Part shown: piece by piece, positions 1-9,702 of the stretch | How the letters are laid out: every line of letters starts with the position of its first letter | Position numbering within the stretch: the first letter of the stretch is position 1 | From: Haplosporangium gracile | Taxonomy: Eukaryota > Mortierellomycota > Mortierellomycetes > Mortierellales > Mortierellaceae | Reading direction: 5' to 3' | Assembly: GCA_015499985.1 (NCBI GenBank) | Contig: JAAAUF010000837.1 | Span: 1-18,410 of the forward strand | Length of the DNA: 18,410 nucleotides | Program-made: the position numbers and the translations under genes | Notes under the pieces: model-generated | What the model saw: only the letters and a program-made list of their open reading frames with translations | What the model was told of the DNA's origin: nothing | Databases searched by the model: none

Positions 1-58
1 ATCCTGGAAACAGGGCACAAGGCTGAATAGATCGTCGCTCTTGCTGTGGGTTGGCATC
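1..58 (-). CDS. Possible 5' end of a gene running off the left edge
   Basis: The minus strand has an ATG at 58-56 after an A-rich stretch, with an adenine at -3. The frame stays open for 19 codons to the window edge and begins MPTHSKSDDLF. This is too short to identify. The plus strand competes: it reads ILETGHKAE then TAG (28-30), with AATAAA at 86-91, which would instead suit the 3' end of a plus-strand gene. I cannot choose between them from this window. Confidence 0.2.
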
Positions 59-91
59 TTTTTTTTTTTTGGTTCTCACTATCAAAATAAA

Positions 92-667
92 CGTCAGTGA
101 TAGGTTCTCTGTCCATTCCCTTTCTCCACCGCTCCCTTGTTAATTGCACCCACAGTCGCCTTGTGGATTGTAAATGCAATTTCGTTGATACAAGGAAATA
201 TGTGGAAATAGGGCCAGTTTTCTAGAATCTTTTCACAACAGCAAGTATAGAAACCACTTCAAAAGCAGGCAACCGAATCATATATTCCACATAAGACGAT
301 AGTGTATGAAGTTCGGCTTCGAACACGAATTTTGTATCAAGAGGCTAATTCCCTCGTTTTTTTCTATATATGTTTTTTTTTTAACGCGAGGAGGTTAATG
401 TTGAGGAGATGCCTTTGCCTTGGGCTTGGTGAGGGTAAATACCGCCACAATGACAGGTTTACAAGCTGTTCTATCAAACACCTTTCATTTTAATTTAACG
501 CGTCCTTGTAGGATTATTGCACAGTTATCGCTTCTGCAATCAGATAACTTCGCCCAACTTCATTTTTTTTTGCTTTTGAGAGTAGTTCATTTCGGACTTT
601 GTCCACATTGACAAAAACAAATAAACGAATACAGCAAACAACGGTTCGATGGTAATAATACAATTTT
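92..667. other. Intergenic, no gene seen
   Basis: AT-rich DNA with several T runs (around 60-70, 358-382, 567-575 and 661-670). Short open frames at 302-493 and 420-611 lack recognisable protein character, and the first has no ATG start. I see no RNA gene or repeat. Confidence 0.6.
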
Positions 668-673
668 TTTAAT
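668..673 (-). terminator. Possible poly(A) signal (ATTAAA) of the ceramidase-like gene
   Basis: The minus strand reads ATTAAA about 33 nt past the TAA stop, next to a poly-A/T run. This is a common variant of AATAAA. I saw no canonical hexamer nearer, so this is only a plausible site. Confidence 0.3.
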
Positions 674-705
674 AGAACAGGACATGTCTATGTAAAGGGG
701 TATGC

Positions 706-2189
706 TTAGAAGGCAGGGGGCTGCGAAAGGGCAAGGCTAGAAACACCATACCACAGACTCAAACCCCCAGCCAGATGCCAGTAGGAGTGGCCACAAAAGA
801 ACTTGAACCGGTCCATTGCAAACATGGCCAGACCCAACACTCCAAAGCCCAGACCCATCCAGCACTCGTGTGCGACAAAACCCCAGATAGTGGCAGGGAT
901 CATAGAGACCATTAACAGCAACGACAGCATGGCAGTCTTTTTCCACGAGACGACAAACAGGGCAATCATGCTTATGCACATCACATAGGGTGTCCAGTCC
1001 CAATAAATGACAGATGCAATCAATTCAGGGAGCATGCTTGCGTGAGGTTCAGGGAGGGATCTAAGGAGGTGGATGGTGTTGAGGTAGAACATGATGGTGG
1101 CGAAGCATGCGTCGAGGGAGGAGAAGATCTTGTAGAGGGTGGCGTGGTAGAGGGTCGAGGTCATGGCAGTGACGATCGAGAGGAAGATGGCAAGATGGGT
1201 GATGTGGATCTCGGGTGCTGACCAGCGGAAAGATGGGTCGAGGTAGAGAAGGACGGGAAGAGCGAAGCATGGTGAACTGATCGTGCAGTAGAACTCGGCT
1301 ATTTTTTTGTTCATTCAAATAGTAAAGAGACCAAGGGCATCGAGGTTAGTTTTTTGCTCTGGTCTTTGTTCGTTCTTGTTTCTTTGTTTGTTTGGACGTG
1401 AAGTGCATGTCTGAGAAAGAGAATAGAGATGGTAACTGCGATAAGAGCGCAGATAATCGAGAAAAGAAGTTAAAGAACAACGGTAGGATAGCAAAATTAA
1501 ACTGCAGTTGGAAAAAAATTGTGGTGGGTTCAGGGAGTGTTGTTTGCCTCTTGAGAATGAGTGAAGGGGCTTTTTGGAAAGCATTCTGGGGAAAACGTAA
1601 GGAAACCCTGGGAATAGAACGAGCTTTCTTGCGGTTGGCACTGTCAAAAAGTAGGAAGAAGGACGTGATGGAAGGGAAAGGAGGAAAGGTGTGTAATGAT
1701 CATGAACGTACCAGCCCATAGAACGGTCGCGTATTTTTGCTCTAATGTGACGACAGTGGCCTTGCTGAAGAGCTGCTTGATCAGGGGCTGAGAACTGGAC
1801 AACGTCCGGCGGTGTCCATGTCCATGGTGATGGTGATGATGGTGGTGATGATGGCGGCCGTTAGAGTGATAATGAAGGCGCTCGTTCTTTTCTGCCTTGA
1901 GGATGATCCTTGAAAGCCAAGTCAAGGGGGAAGCATTGATGGTGCTGCTGTTGCCCGACTCTGAAGAACCAGCTCCAGAAGAGGGTGCCAAGGCAGCAGC
2001 AGCGCTGATCTTTCCCGGTCGTCCTAATGAAGATAACGTGGTGTTGTCCTTGAGGGTATCAATGTCGATGGTGGTGGTTGTCGCTGCTGCGATGATGTCT
2101 GAGAGAGGGATGACACGGGATGTCCGCCGACGTGACATGTTGATAGGCTGCATGGGCAGCTGGATAGGCAGCACTTCTGAAGACGGCAT
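706..2189 (-). CDS. Alkaline-ceramidase-like (CREST superfamily) multi-pass membrane protein, two exons
   Basis: Proposed exons are 2189-1712 and 1298-706, joined across a 413-nt intron (donor GTACGT, acceptor ATAG), giving 356 aa. The start is the first ATG of the exon, after an A/C-rich leader; the open frame continues upstream without another ATG. Residues 1-145 are low complexity (Ser/Thr/Ala runs, ten His at 113-122, then GHGHRR). Residues about 161-356 are hydrophobic, with roughly seven membrane segments. Seen: Ser207-x3-His211, Asp222 (11 after the His) and His330-x3-His334 in GHSYWH. Known: CREST hydrolases use this Ser/His/Asp/HxxxH set around zinc, and the spacings match human ACER3 as I recall it. 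The block AEFYCTISS, made by the splice junction, resembles the ceramidase IAEFWNTISN region, which supports the exon join. The equivalents of the Asp-Trp and Asn calcium ligands are replaced (Val147, Thr148, Lys152), while Glu150 and Glu161 remain. Inferred: an ER/Golgi sphingolipid amidase or a relative of altered specificity; a PAQR/TMEM8-type protein is the alternative. Confidence 0.78.
1299..1711 (-). other. Intron of the ceramidase-like gene
   Basis: The minus-strand donor GTACGT at 1711 and acceptor ATAG ending at 1299 join phase-1 ends to make an Ala codon. Joining them restores the ceramidase-type spacing of 11 residues between Glu150 and Glu161. The 413-nt length is long for a fungal intron. 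Open frames inside it on either strand look like chance. Confidence 0.7.
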
Positions 2190-2417
2190 CTCGTATATGA
2201 TATGTATGTGTGCGTATAAGGTTGAGGGTGGTTGTGGTTGTGTTGTTGGAAGAGAAAGTTGTTCGGTCGGAGTGTTCGGGGGAAGTATCAAGTTGTACGA
2301 AGTTTGGTAGTACAAAGAACGGGATCCAGAGATTTTGGGACTGGAAGAAGGGAGAGGGGTATCAGGGTAATCGAAGAGTGGAAAACAGAAGGAAAAAAAA
2401 CCACAAAGGTGGACAAA

Positions 2418-2463
2418 GAGGAGGTGGAGTGGAGAGAAAAGAGGAGGTGGAGTGGAGAGAAAA
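2418..2463. repeat. Two perfect 23-bp purine-rich tandem copies
   Basis: Copies at 2418-2440 and 2441-2463 are identical, both beginning GAGGAGGTGGAGTGGAG. They lie within the pyrimidine-tract promoter region (purine on plus). Confidence 0.9.
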
Positions 2464-2499
2464 GAGTAGATGAAGTAAATGAGAAGAGATGATGAAGAA

Positions 2500-2517
2500 G
2501 AGAGAGAGAGAGAGAGA
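2500..2517. repeat. GA dinucleotide microsatellite, 9 units
   Basis: Uninterrupted GA repeat inside the purine-rich tract upstream of the ceramidase-like gene. Confidence 0.95.
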
Positions 2518-2787
2518 TGAATGCGAGATGAGGATGAGAAGGTGCCTGACGGACGATGGGATTATGTTCAGGATGAGCAAGAGGGAAGAGCAATAATAAG
2601 CTTAGAACAAGGGCTTGTGTATGCAATAAAAGTGCTAGTGGGCCTAAAATTAGAATGCAAAGAAATAAATGAGTGTTGTATCGGTGTATTTTTATGTGTA
2701 GGAAAAGGAGACGGGGGTGAGTGAAGGGAGAAGGAGGAGGGCGAAGAGGGAAGGAAGAAAGAAAGAGAGAGAGAAAAAATAAGGAAA

Positions 2788-2811
2788 GGAGTGAAGGAGT
2801 GAAGGAGTGAA
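2788..2811. repeat. GGAGTGAA octamer, three perfect tandem copies
   Basis: Copies at 2788-2795, 2796-2803 and 2804-2811. They are followed by AAAGAGCGAGAG repeated twice near 2835-2860. All lie in the same polypurine tract. Confidence 0.9.
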
Positions 2812-3067
2812 GAAGGGAAGGAAGAAGGAAAGAAAGAGCGAGAGAAAGAGCGAGAGAAGGAAAGAAAAAGCGAGGGAAAGAAAGTAAAAAGAATTTGGGC
2901 GATGAAGAAACGAGGAACAAAGTAAAGATAAAAGAGTGATAGAGAAAAATGGATGAGTGTGTGAAAGTAAAAAACAAAGTTGGTGACAGAAGAAGGGACA
3001 GGGACCAAACGGCGAAGGTTGTTGATTGGTTGATTGGATTGTTGGAAAATAAAGGACTTGTTGTTCC

Positions 3068-3100
3068 TGGTGGTGGTGGTGGTAGTGGTAGTGGTGGTTG
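3068..3100. repeat. TGG/TAG-type trinucleotide repeat
   Basis: A run of TGGTGGTGG with GTAGTG interruptions. It is not within a supported reading frame. Confidence 0.8.
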
Positions 3101-3239
3101 TTGTGAATGGATTGAAGGGAAACGAAAAGTACAAAAAAAAAAAGAAAAGAACCATGGATATGAGAATGACAGAAGGGAATCAGGCACAACAGCTTGTTTG
3201 AGTGTTTGTTTGTTTTCATTTTCACACACGCCATCATTC

Positions 3240-5028
3240 TAAACAAATAAACAGACAAAGACAAACAAACGAAAACAAATCGCAGCGGCCTAACACGCCT
3301 CTCCCTTCCCTTACCCACCCGCAATACCCCATAGGTTTCTGTACTAGTTATTTTCTATCTATCTACCTTTGAACCATCAATTGGGCTCAAGAGAGAGACG
3401 AGAAAAGCATACTGTAAGTATCTCGATAATCTCTTGATGGTGTATGGAAAAAAGAAAAAAATAGGAACTTTCACTGGCTACAATAACAACCACGACTACA
3501 CTCCTTTATAAACCCGCTAATTGACACAGATCCTCCGAACTCTTGGTTCTCTTTGCTTCTTTCTTTCTTTCCGCCTAACTACCACCAGACCAGAGACAAA
3601 AAATAAAAAGGGCTTGAGGAACCAGGAGCAGACAGGGAGAGAGCAATTTCATATACGATGTGTGGATCGACCACCGGTTCCCATATTTGACGTCGGACAT
3701 TGATCTCTCTCAAGTCCTATATTATCTGTAAAGCACCATCGAGAGGCATTTCATGGACTCTTGACAACATGACCCCGGGAAAGAAAGCATGCAGCTTCAC
3801 TCTTTTTTCCTATACTTTATTCATTCTTTTTCTCCATCTCTTCCTGCGCATACATGCACTGGTGAATAAGGAGTTTCACTTGCGGATCAAAAAGAAGAGT
3901 AGTAAGCATTCCTGCCGAAACGCATCACTTTCTTTGTTCATTCCTTTTTACTCCCACAACAACAGTCATGGCTCATTTATTATTTGTTTTTACTTTTTTC
4001 TGAGCATGGGATAATCGATTGGTTGCAATTGGTAAGAAGATAGCCCACCCAATCTTTATGTGCGGTAACTATAGAAAGAGCATGCAAAAAGGGAAGCAAG
4101 AAAACATTTTTCATTTGGTCCTTGTGCTCCCTACTTATCCCTGCCCGCGGAACACTCTTCCGTCCTTTTTTTGTTTGTTTTGTTTTCTAAGAAAGCAAAA
4201 ACAATCACACAACAATAAAATACAATAAGCGAAAAAAGAAAAAACGAGGTCGGTTCACCACTTTTTTTGAACAAAGCAAGGAGTTGCACTCCTTCACCAC
4301 ACTGTCATCCTTACACCCAGCAATACATAAATGCAACAATTAATGGTCCTTTTACCCAACAGCAGTCAACAAATTCGACATGTGTATGTGAGAAAAGGTA
4401 CGAAAACGATACACATGGACAGGACATTTCTCACGCAAATGAGTGTGAGAGAAACTAAGATAACCCAGCCTATTGAAATGAAAAGAAGCACCAGCCTAGG
4501 CATAAGCCTAAAGGGAAGAGGTGGACCAATCACCCCCCTCGGGACATGAGAATCACACGTTGCCTCGTTTTTAGGTTTTGTGTGTCTGGTCTGTCTAGTT
4601 CAGAAAACAAGACTGTCGGTAACAAAAAAGAAGAGGACGAAGAGAGTGGAAAAGTACAAAAAAAACTTGCACGATTACTTTAAGATGAGAGGTTGACAAT
4701 ACTCCACAAACAAAGCACCAAAAAGCAACACCTTGAGGAAGTGCATAATGTCCTCAGTTTTGATGAGAGTAGGATAATTGGCCATAGGAGGAGTGGCACG
4801 ATGGGCTTTTATGTGCGTGTGGCGGTGATGGGGAGATTGGTCTAATGCCCCTCATTCTCCTCGCCTGCTCGCCTGCCTGTGTTTGTTTATTTGTGGACAT
4901 ATCGGTCGAAGAAAGCCGAGCTCGACCGAAGTATATATTGCTCATCAGAATATGAAATGAGGGCTTTACTGCTTTTTCTCATCAGCATGTCCTCCTTTCC
5001 TCTTTGAATGCAGTCTACCTTCTGTGTA
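3240..5028. other. Gene-poor region, no supported gene
   Basis: Mixed composition with poly-A/T runs. A TATAAA at about 3506-3511 (plus) is followed by a pyrimidine-rich and then A-rich stretch, but no convincing coding exon follows. The open frames here are short, mostly lack an ATG, and overlap each other in different frames (for example 4267-4458 against the ATG-initiated 72-codon frame at 4331-4549). I regard them as chance. Confidence 0.5.
4902..4929. promoter_or_regulatory. 8-bp inverted repeat TCGGTCGA / TCGACCGA, 12-nt spacer
   Basis: Perfect arms at 4902-4909 and 4922-4929, with a TATATA a few bases to the right (about 4932). The arms contain CGG and CCG half-sites facing each other, the arrangement used by fungal Zn2Cys6 regulators. 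No target gene is visible nearby, so a regulatory role is speculative. Confidence 0.3.
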
Positions 5029-5051
5029 TGTGTGTGTGTGTGTGTGTGTGT
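5029..5051. repeat. TG dinucleotide microsatellite, about 11.5 units
   Basis: Uninterrupted TG repeat between two AT-rich stretches, outside any gene. Confidence 0.95.
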
Positions 5052-7250
5052 TCTTTTTCACGCTCGTAGATAGTCTCCTACAGTACCAGTCCTTATACCA
5101 TGCCATCCATTTTCTCCGAGACTTGTTACTTTGTCATCCGGACACCGTAGAAAGCTATGCAAGATGGTTGTAGTGTCGTATAAACACTGAACAGATCGAA
5201 CACTTTATAATGCTGTCTTTTGATCAAATAACAAGTTTATCAGCATAGACTCTTCGCAACTCTGGGCATCCTTCTTGTTTTCTTTTTTTCTTCGTCTCTG
5301 CCAGCCAGCAAGCAAGCGAGCGAGGTAATGCAGTCAGTCAGTCCAGGTCGAGAGACTGAACAGATGAGCGCTCTCTTCTCTTTGCACAATCAGTCGAGTC
5401 TTGACATCTCTTTTAACGTTCGTGTGCAGAGTAGATTGACTGGTCTCGAGTACGATAAAGACGCGCATACATAAACACATAATTAAAAATAACCTAGTTA
5501 AGGTGCCGATGGTTTGGAGGACAAGAAAGACATTTTGAATGCCGTCGGATATATATCGAACTACAGACAAAACATAGGACGCGATGACGCATGGTGTGCG
5601 GGGGAAAAGAAGAGGGTTTTACACCCTTCAACTCACACATATTTTTTTTTTCACCAAGCATAAAAACACAAAACCTAAAGGGTTGAATACTTTGTTCCTG
5701 AAAACAAGAGATACTAAGATTGCAGGCAAATGAAAAGAAGAAAAGGAGATTCATGGGTAAACCGTCGTACACAATAAACCAAGAGTGTCAACTAGAACTA
5801 AGCTGGATCGGTCATTGACCTTGTGAGCTACAAGAAACACACAGTCGTACTGTTTATGTACACAATCAGACACCCCTTTTAAGCACGCTAAACAACAATG
5901 AAATGTAATTTGCATACCATGCAGCCAGTATTGAGCATTGTGCGCATTTCCTTTCTTCCATCCCTTGTTCCTTTTTGTTTCGTTCAAACATATACCCTTT
6001 CAGGGTATCCATTGTTAAAGAATGCAAAAAACGTGCTCATGCAACGCTCTTGTCCAACCTGCACCTGTGCTCGTACCTTGCTCTCCATTGCGTGCATTGT
6101 CCGTTATGCGAGCCACATATGCGTTTTCGCTTTATGCTTCACGCTCTTTATGCCCATGCGTTGGCCGTTGCTTTTCATTTGTTTGTTGCAATTGCAATCA
6201 AGGCCCCCTTGCCTTGACTTTGTGCACTCCATCGTACTACCAAACATTCATTTTCCATGTCCTTGCATTCCTCATTTCCCGTTATTTTCATTTTTTGCAT
6301 TGTTTCACCCCTTCTCTTTTCCGCATTGGAGTTGGTAAACGAACAGAAGATAGGGGGTGTCATATCCACAACCACAATTGTCCATTCCCCCTTTGTACTT
6401 CTTTCCACCTCGATCCCAGTCAATGGGAAGAATGAAATGCTTCTTTCGCCATCCCGTATAAACACAAAGAGCAAACCTCAACACCCTATCCCTATCCTGA
6501 TCCCGTATTCTCTGTTCCATATACCTATTAGCGCATGTCTAATTTCAGAGACATGTCGCCACTACGGGCTTTTGATTTTAGCAGAGAGTCAGGGACAGAA
6601 ACAACCGCTGGAAAGAGGATGAGAAAGGGGGCTGGATGTTTACAAGTAGAAGACTACCTCCTTATCCCATCTACTTTCTCTGTTCCTTAACCAATTCACC
6701 CTAGTCTTGTACCAGCCCTCATAAGAAAGGTCATCAGGTCCAATTTCATTCTCTCTAGGCTCGCCACTAGGTCCAGTCTCGGATTTCGTAGTACCATCCT
6801 CATAGTCACTTTACTTAGTTTCTCCAAAACTAATGATAATGTTCAATAACAGAGCTTGTTTACCCGGGCTGGACGCGTCGTCATCTGTCCCTGGACGTTT
6901 TATTTTGGGAAACGATAACGTTTCACTGGTGCTACGCTGTTACTACTGCTATTGCGAAGTCAGAAAGGACTCGAAAAATAAGGAAGTAACAAGGGGAGGA
7001 GTGAAGTGATAATATTGAAGAGGAGAAGGGAGAGAACAACCTGTCTACTTGTCCAATAGGTAGATAACGCGCATTTTTAGTCCTATCGCTCTAGGAGTTC
7101 GACGTGAGAAAGAGAAAATGCCGCGTGTCATCTGTGAAAGGGGGTGCAGAAGAGAACAGACAGGAGCTTCTACTCTTATTAAGGAGGACTGTGATGACGG
7201 CGATGAGAACTCTCTCTTTAAGAACTGAGGATCGTAAGTGAGGAAGCAAG
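5052..7250. other. Gene-poor region with overlapping weak open frames
   Basis: No recognisable gene. The minus strand has three adjoining ATG-poor frames (5987-5751, 5772-5494, 5570-5334). The plus strand has three overlapping C/T-rich frames between 5898 and 6622 (146, 137 and 121 codons) in different phases. A stop-free minus-strand frame of about 57 codons ends near 6645 and looks more protein-like, with an acidic half then WYKTRVNWLRNRESRW. It lacks a start, and no splice join I tried stays open. The opposite strand is open there as well, so I treat it as unproven. Confidence 0.45.
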
Positions 7251-7254
7251 ACAA

Positions 7255-7610
7255 CGACTTTTGTTAATTCTTTGGAAGGAGATGGTGATCATGCGCCTTT
7301 TTGAATATGTACAGTACCGTGTCAATGAGAGAATGAGAGAAAGACAGAGAGGGAGGGAGTGGGAGCGATGTCACTGACAAATATGAGAAAAAAAAAAGCA
7401 GAAATGCGAGGAAGAAAGGGGAAAGAGGAAGGAAAGATGAGAAAGGCATGCAGATGGAGAGCGTGTGGAGCAAAACGCGCGAGAGGGATGAAGCGCTGAA
7501 TGGTTGAGTCTGGGAAGAACGAGGAAGGGAAGGACAAAGTGCGAAAGAGCGTGTGAGAGTAAATATGGGAAGTAGGAGCGAAGCACTAGGATCGATAAGA
7601 AAAAAGAGCG
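7255..7610 (-). promoter_or_regulatory. Minus-strand pyrimidine tract, possible promoter without an identified gene
   Basis: Positions 7330-7610 are strongly purine on plus and C/T on minus, like the tracts ahead of the two left-hand genes. On the minus strand it leads into an ATG near 7292, but that frame closes after 24 codons. Either a spliced or non-coding transcript starts here, or the tract is only compositional. The 116-codon Ser/Phe/Leu frames across it are artefacts of the tract. Confidence 0.25.
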
Positions 7611-7850
7611 GCAAGCCAGTTTTTTGTTGCTACTTTCACCCGCACGGTGGGTGGATGAACCTGTAGTCCATGCCATGCAATCACCATGCTCTCTCACTTC
7701 CTGCCATTCATATTTCTTCACCCCGTTGCGATAGAATATGAGGCGTTGGGCATTGAGCCGGGAACACGTCTTTGTCGGTTTTTTTTTTCATCTCCTTCAC
7801 TGCTCCTCCAATGTGCCCCCCTTTTTTTGTGTGTTCGAAGTATTTTCGAG

Positions 7851-7870
7851 GACCATGGAGCTCCATGGTC
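7851..7870. promoter_or_regulatory. Perfect 20-bp palindrome GACCATGGAGCTCCATGGTC
   Basis: Both strands read identically over 20 bp; the next bases on each side break the symmetry. A dimeric protein-binding site or a small cruciform is possible. The nearest supported gene is almost 5 kb away. Confidence 0.5.
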
Positions 7871-9379
7871 GAGTTATCGTTGTCCATCCCATCCATCCCG
7901 TTCATTCATACCATCCCATCTCCATCTATTCATGCGCACATACGCATAACAAACAACAAAAACAACCGCATGAATAACATGCTTTGCTCAAAAACGAAAG
8001 CAAAGATACATGAATATGAACAAAACAAAATAACAACAGCTGTTAACAGAAGGACAGGAGAATGAAGTCGTTTTGCCACGGCTAGAGTATATATTTTTTT
8101 GCCTGTTTATTTATTTTTGGCCATACACCTCACTTTCTTCCTATGTCGCCCTTCCCCTCCTTTTTTTTTGTTCATATCCAAGATTAAACCTATAAAACAT
8201 AACATGTTCTGTTCCACTCCCGCGGCACTTTCCTGTAGAGTAAAAGAAGGGGTGGAATGAGAAGGGAGAGGGGGGTTTGAAGCAGACTGTGTCTGCTGCT
8301 TGTAAGCACCTTCCTCTCTGCTTCCAGCACTATCGCCCCCACTCCGCCCTCTCTCTCCCTCTTCTCTAGACCTTGCCCATTCTACAGCACTGTACCCTCC
8401 GCTTTTTTGCTCTCAGCTCTTCTTTTCTGTCTTTTTTTGTCTATTGCATGGTTGTTGTGTTTGTTTTCATTTCCTTCATAAGAGGAGTACACGGCTGCAC
8501 GTTGTTGTTGACATGCCTCCATGTCCCAATACTCTTCTATCCCTCGAATTCGAGTTCTGCAACAAACTCAACGGACTTGCTTGTCTCTCCCATATCCCTG
8601 AATCTTGCCGCCTTTCTTGCATTTTTCTTTGTTTTCAGAGAGGAGGAGCTTAACGCATTTCCTCCCTTTCTCAAAATATCTCCATCCTCCCCTCCTCCCC
8701 TCCTCCTCCTTTGCGGTCTTTCCCAAAGCCTATTACCAGTTCTCCGTCCGTCTCCCTTTCGTTATGACCACGTTTTTTCTGGTTCATGTAGCATGACGAA
8801 GTTAGGAGGACCATAGTCCATGCCATGGGTCGATGGATCGGTCGAGCCCATCGTTTTGAAAAAATAGAAACAAAAAAATGCAATAATAATATAAGGCACG
8901 TGCTTTGCTGGTGTTTTTGTGCCTGAATTGACTAAAAGGGCAAATAGAATAGAAGCAACTCAGAGTAAAGGGAGAGGAGAGGCAACAACAAACATACAAA
9001 CAGCTGAAAGAGGAGGAACAACAACAAACTCGCTAACGAGCGAAGGGGCCCATCTGCATGGTAACAACTGTATGGTACACGCTCGCTCTCATGGTATGGT
9101 ACAGAAAGGAAGGACATTTTTCTGTTGACATGATAGGCAAGGAATGATGCGCAGGAAAGGTACTAAAAAAACGTAACAACAGGGCGTATTAATGTGATGC
9201 GCCTGAGATATGTCCAACCATGCTTCGCTGTCCATGCCATGGTGCATAGTGCATGGTCTAGAATGTCAAGTTGTTGTTTTCTGTCATAAATACGCCGACG
9301 CGTCGCAGTATAGCAGCCAGTTTGCCTCTTCTTTCCGATGTCTTTTATTTCAAATACAAAAAACTCCTCCCGCGCAAAT
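7871..9379. other. Gene-poor region, no supported gene
   Basis: Pyrimidine-rich on plus at about 8300-8420 and 8600-8760, otherwise AT-rich. The 147-codon plus frame at 8373-8816 and its overlapping neighbours are Ser/Phe/Pro-rich products of the pyrimidine bias. An EcoRI-centred 12-bp palindrome, CTCGAATTCGAG, lies at 8543-8554. No tRNA-like B-box is present. Confidence 0.5.
8281..8297. other. Short perfect hairpin AGCAGAC-TGT-GTCTGCT
   Basis: 7-bp arms around a 3-nt loop, directly before a 120-nt pyrimidine-rich stretch on plus. This may be a chance structure. Confidence 0.3.
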
Positions 9380-9399
9380 TTACTCCTACGTTTTGAACT

Positions 9400-9702
9400 T
9401 AAACAATAACAAACAACGAACAGCAATAAACAGCAGAAAAAAAACAATAGAAAAGCAAAAAAGGCACAGAAGTCGATTACATCTAACAATTGCTCCTATC
9501 CCTTTCCTCAATCGTTTCCACCACATAACAAACACACGCACGCAATCCTTCAGCGAATTGAACAAAGCGAGCAAGAGTTGTCCGCCGCGCAACCTTTCTT
9601 TTGACCACAAACTACACGTACACATACTCATATACACGCTTACTCAATCACATACGCTGTGTTTATTACAATTATTGTTTCTCGAGGCGATTGAAGATAA
9701 AG
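9400..9702 (+). other. A/C-rich leader-like stretch, possible 5' exon of an unidentified transcript
   Basis: The plus strand is rich in CAACAA, ACAAAC and CACAC words and poor in T and G, like the 5' leaders of the two left-hand genes. It ends at a strong donor (AAAG then GTAAGA). Low T content also explains why a 259-codon frame (9210-9989) stays open across it; that frame matches nothing I know and crosses the intron-like element. Inferred: an untranslated first exon or non-coding RNA. Confidence 0.3.

Larger units (their letters stand above)
2190..2960 (-). promoter_or_regulatory. 5' leader and pyrimidine-tract promoter region of the ceramidase-like gene
   Basis: On the minus strand an A/C-rich stretch (about 2290-2190, many CAAC/ACCAC words) precedes the ATG, as in fungal 5' leaders. 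Behind it lies about 600 nt that is almost pure C/T on the minus strand (2340-2945). The same order, pyrimidine tract then A/C-rich leader then ATG, is seen at the 12735 gene. The long open frames on this strand (up to about 313 codons, made of Ser, Phe, Leu and Pro) are by-products of the skewed composition and are not called as genes. Confidence 0.5.
7669..9260. repeat. Dispersed GTCCATGCCATG motif, three copies, with CCATGG dyads
   Basis: TAGTCCATGCCATG occurs near 7666 and 8815, and TGTCCATGCCATGG near 9228. Related inverted arrangements lie at 7851-7870 (perfect palindrome), 8808-8819 (GGAC-CATA-GTCC) and 9235-9258 (CCATGG..GCATGG). Nothing coding is recognised between them. Confidence 0.6.

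Noticed and set aside
2288..3324. Long minus-strand frames of 195-313 codons rich in Ser, Phe, Leu and Pro
   Set aside because: All three minus frames are open because the strand is nearly pure C/T, and stop codons need A or G. This is the promoter-type pyrimidine tract of the ceramidase-like gene.
3521..3703. 60-codon frame after a TATAAA at about 3506
   Set aside because: The frame begins with TTG, not ATG, and has no coding features. The TATA-like word alone is weak.
5083..5290. Minus-strand frame interrupted by one TAA (pieces of about 22 and 48 codons), which looked like a decayed gene
   Set aside because: Pieces of this size are common by chance, and I recognise no similarity.
5898..6622. 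Three overlapping plus-strand frames of 121-146 codons
   Set aside because: They overlap in different phases with no one frame preferred, and they are biased to Phe, Leu, Cys and Pro. I see no motif.
8543..8554. Possible tRNA B-box around TTCGAGTTC
   Set aside because: There is no T-arm stem and no A-box at a suitable distance. It is just a 12-bp palindrome.
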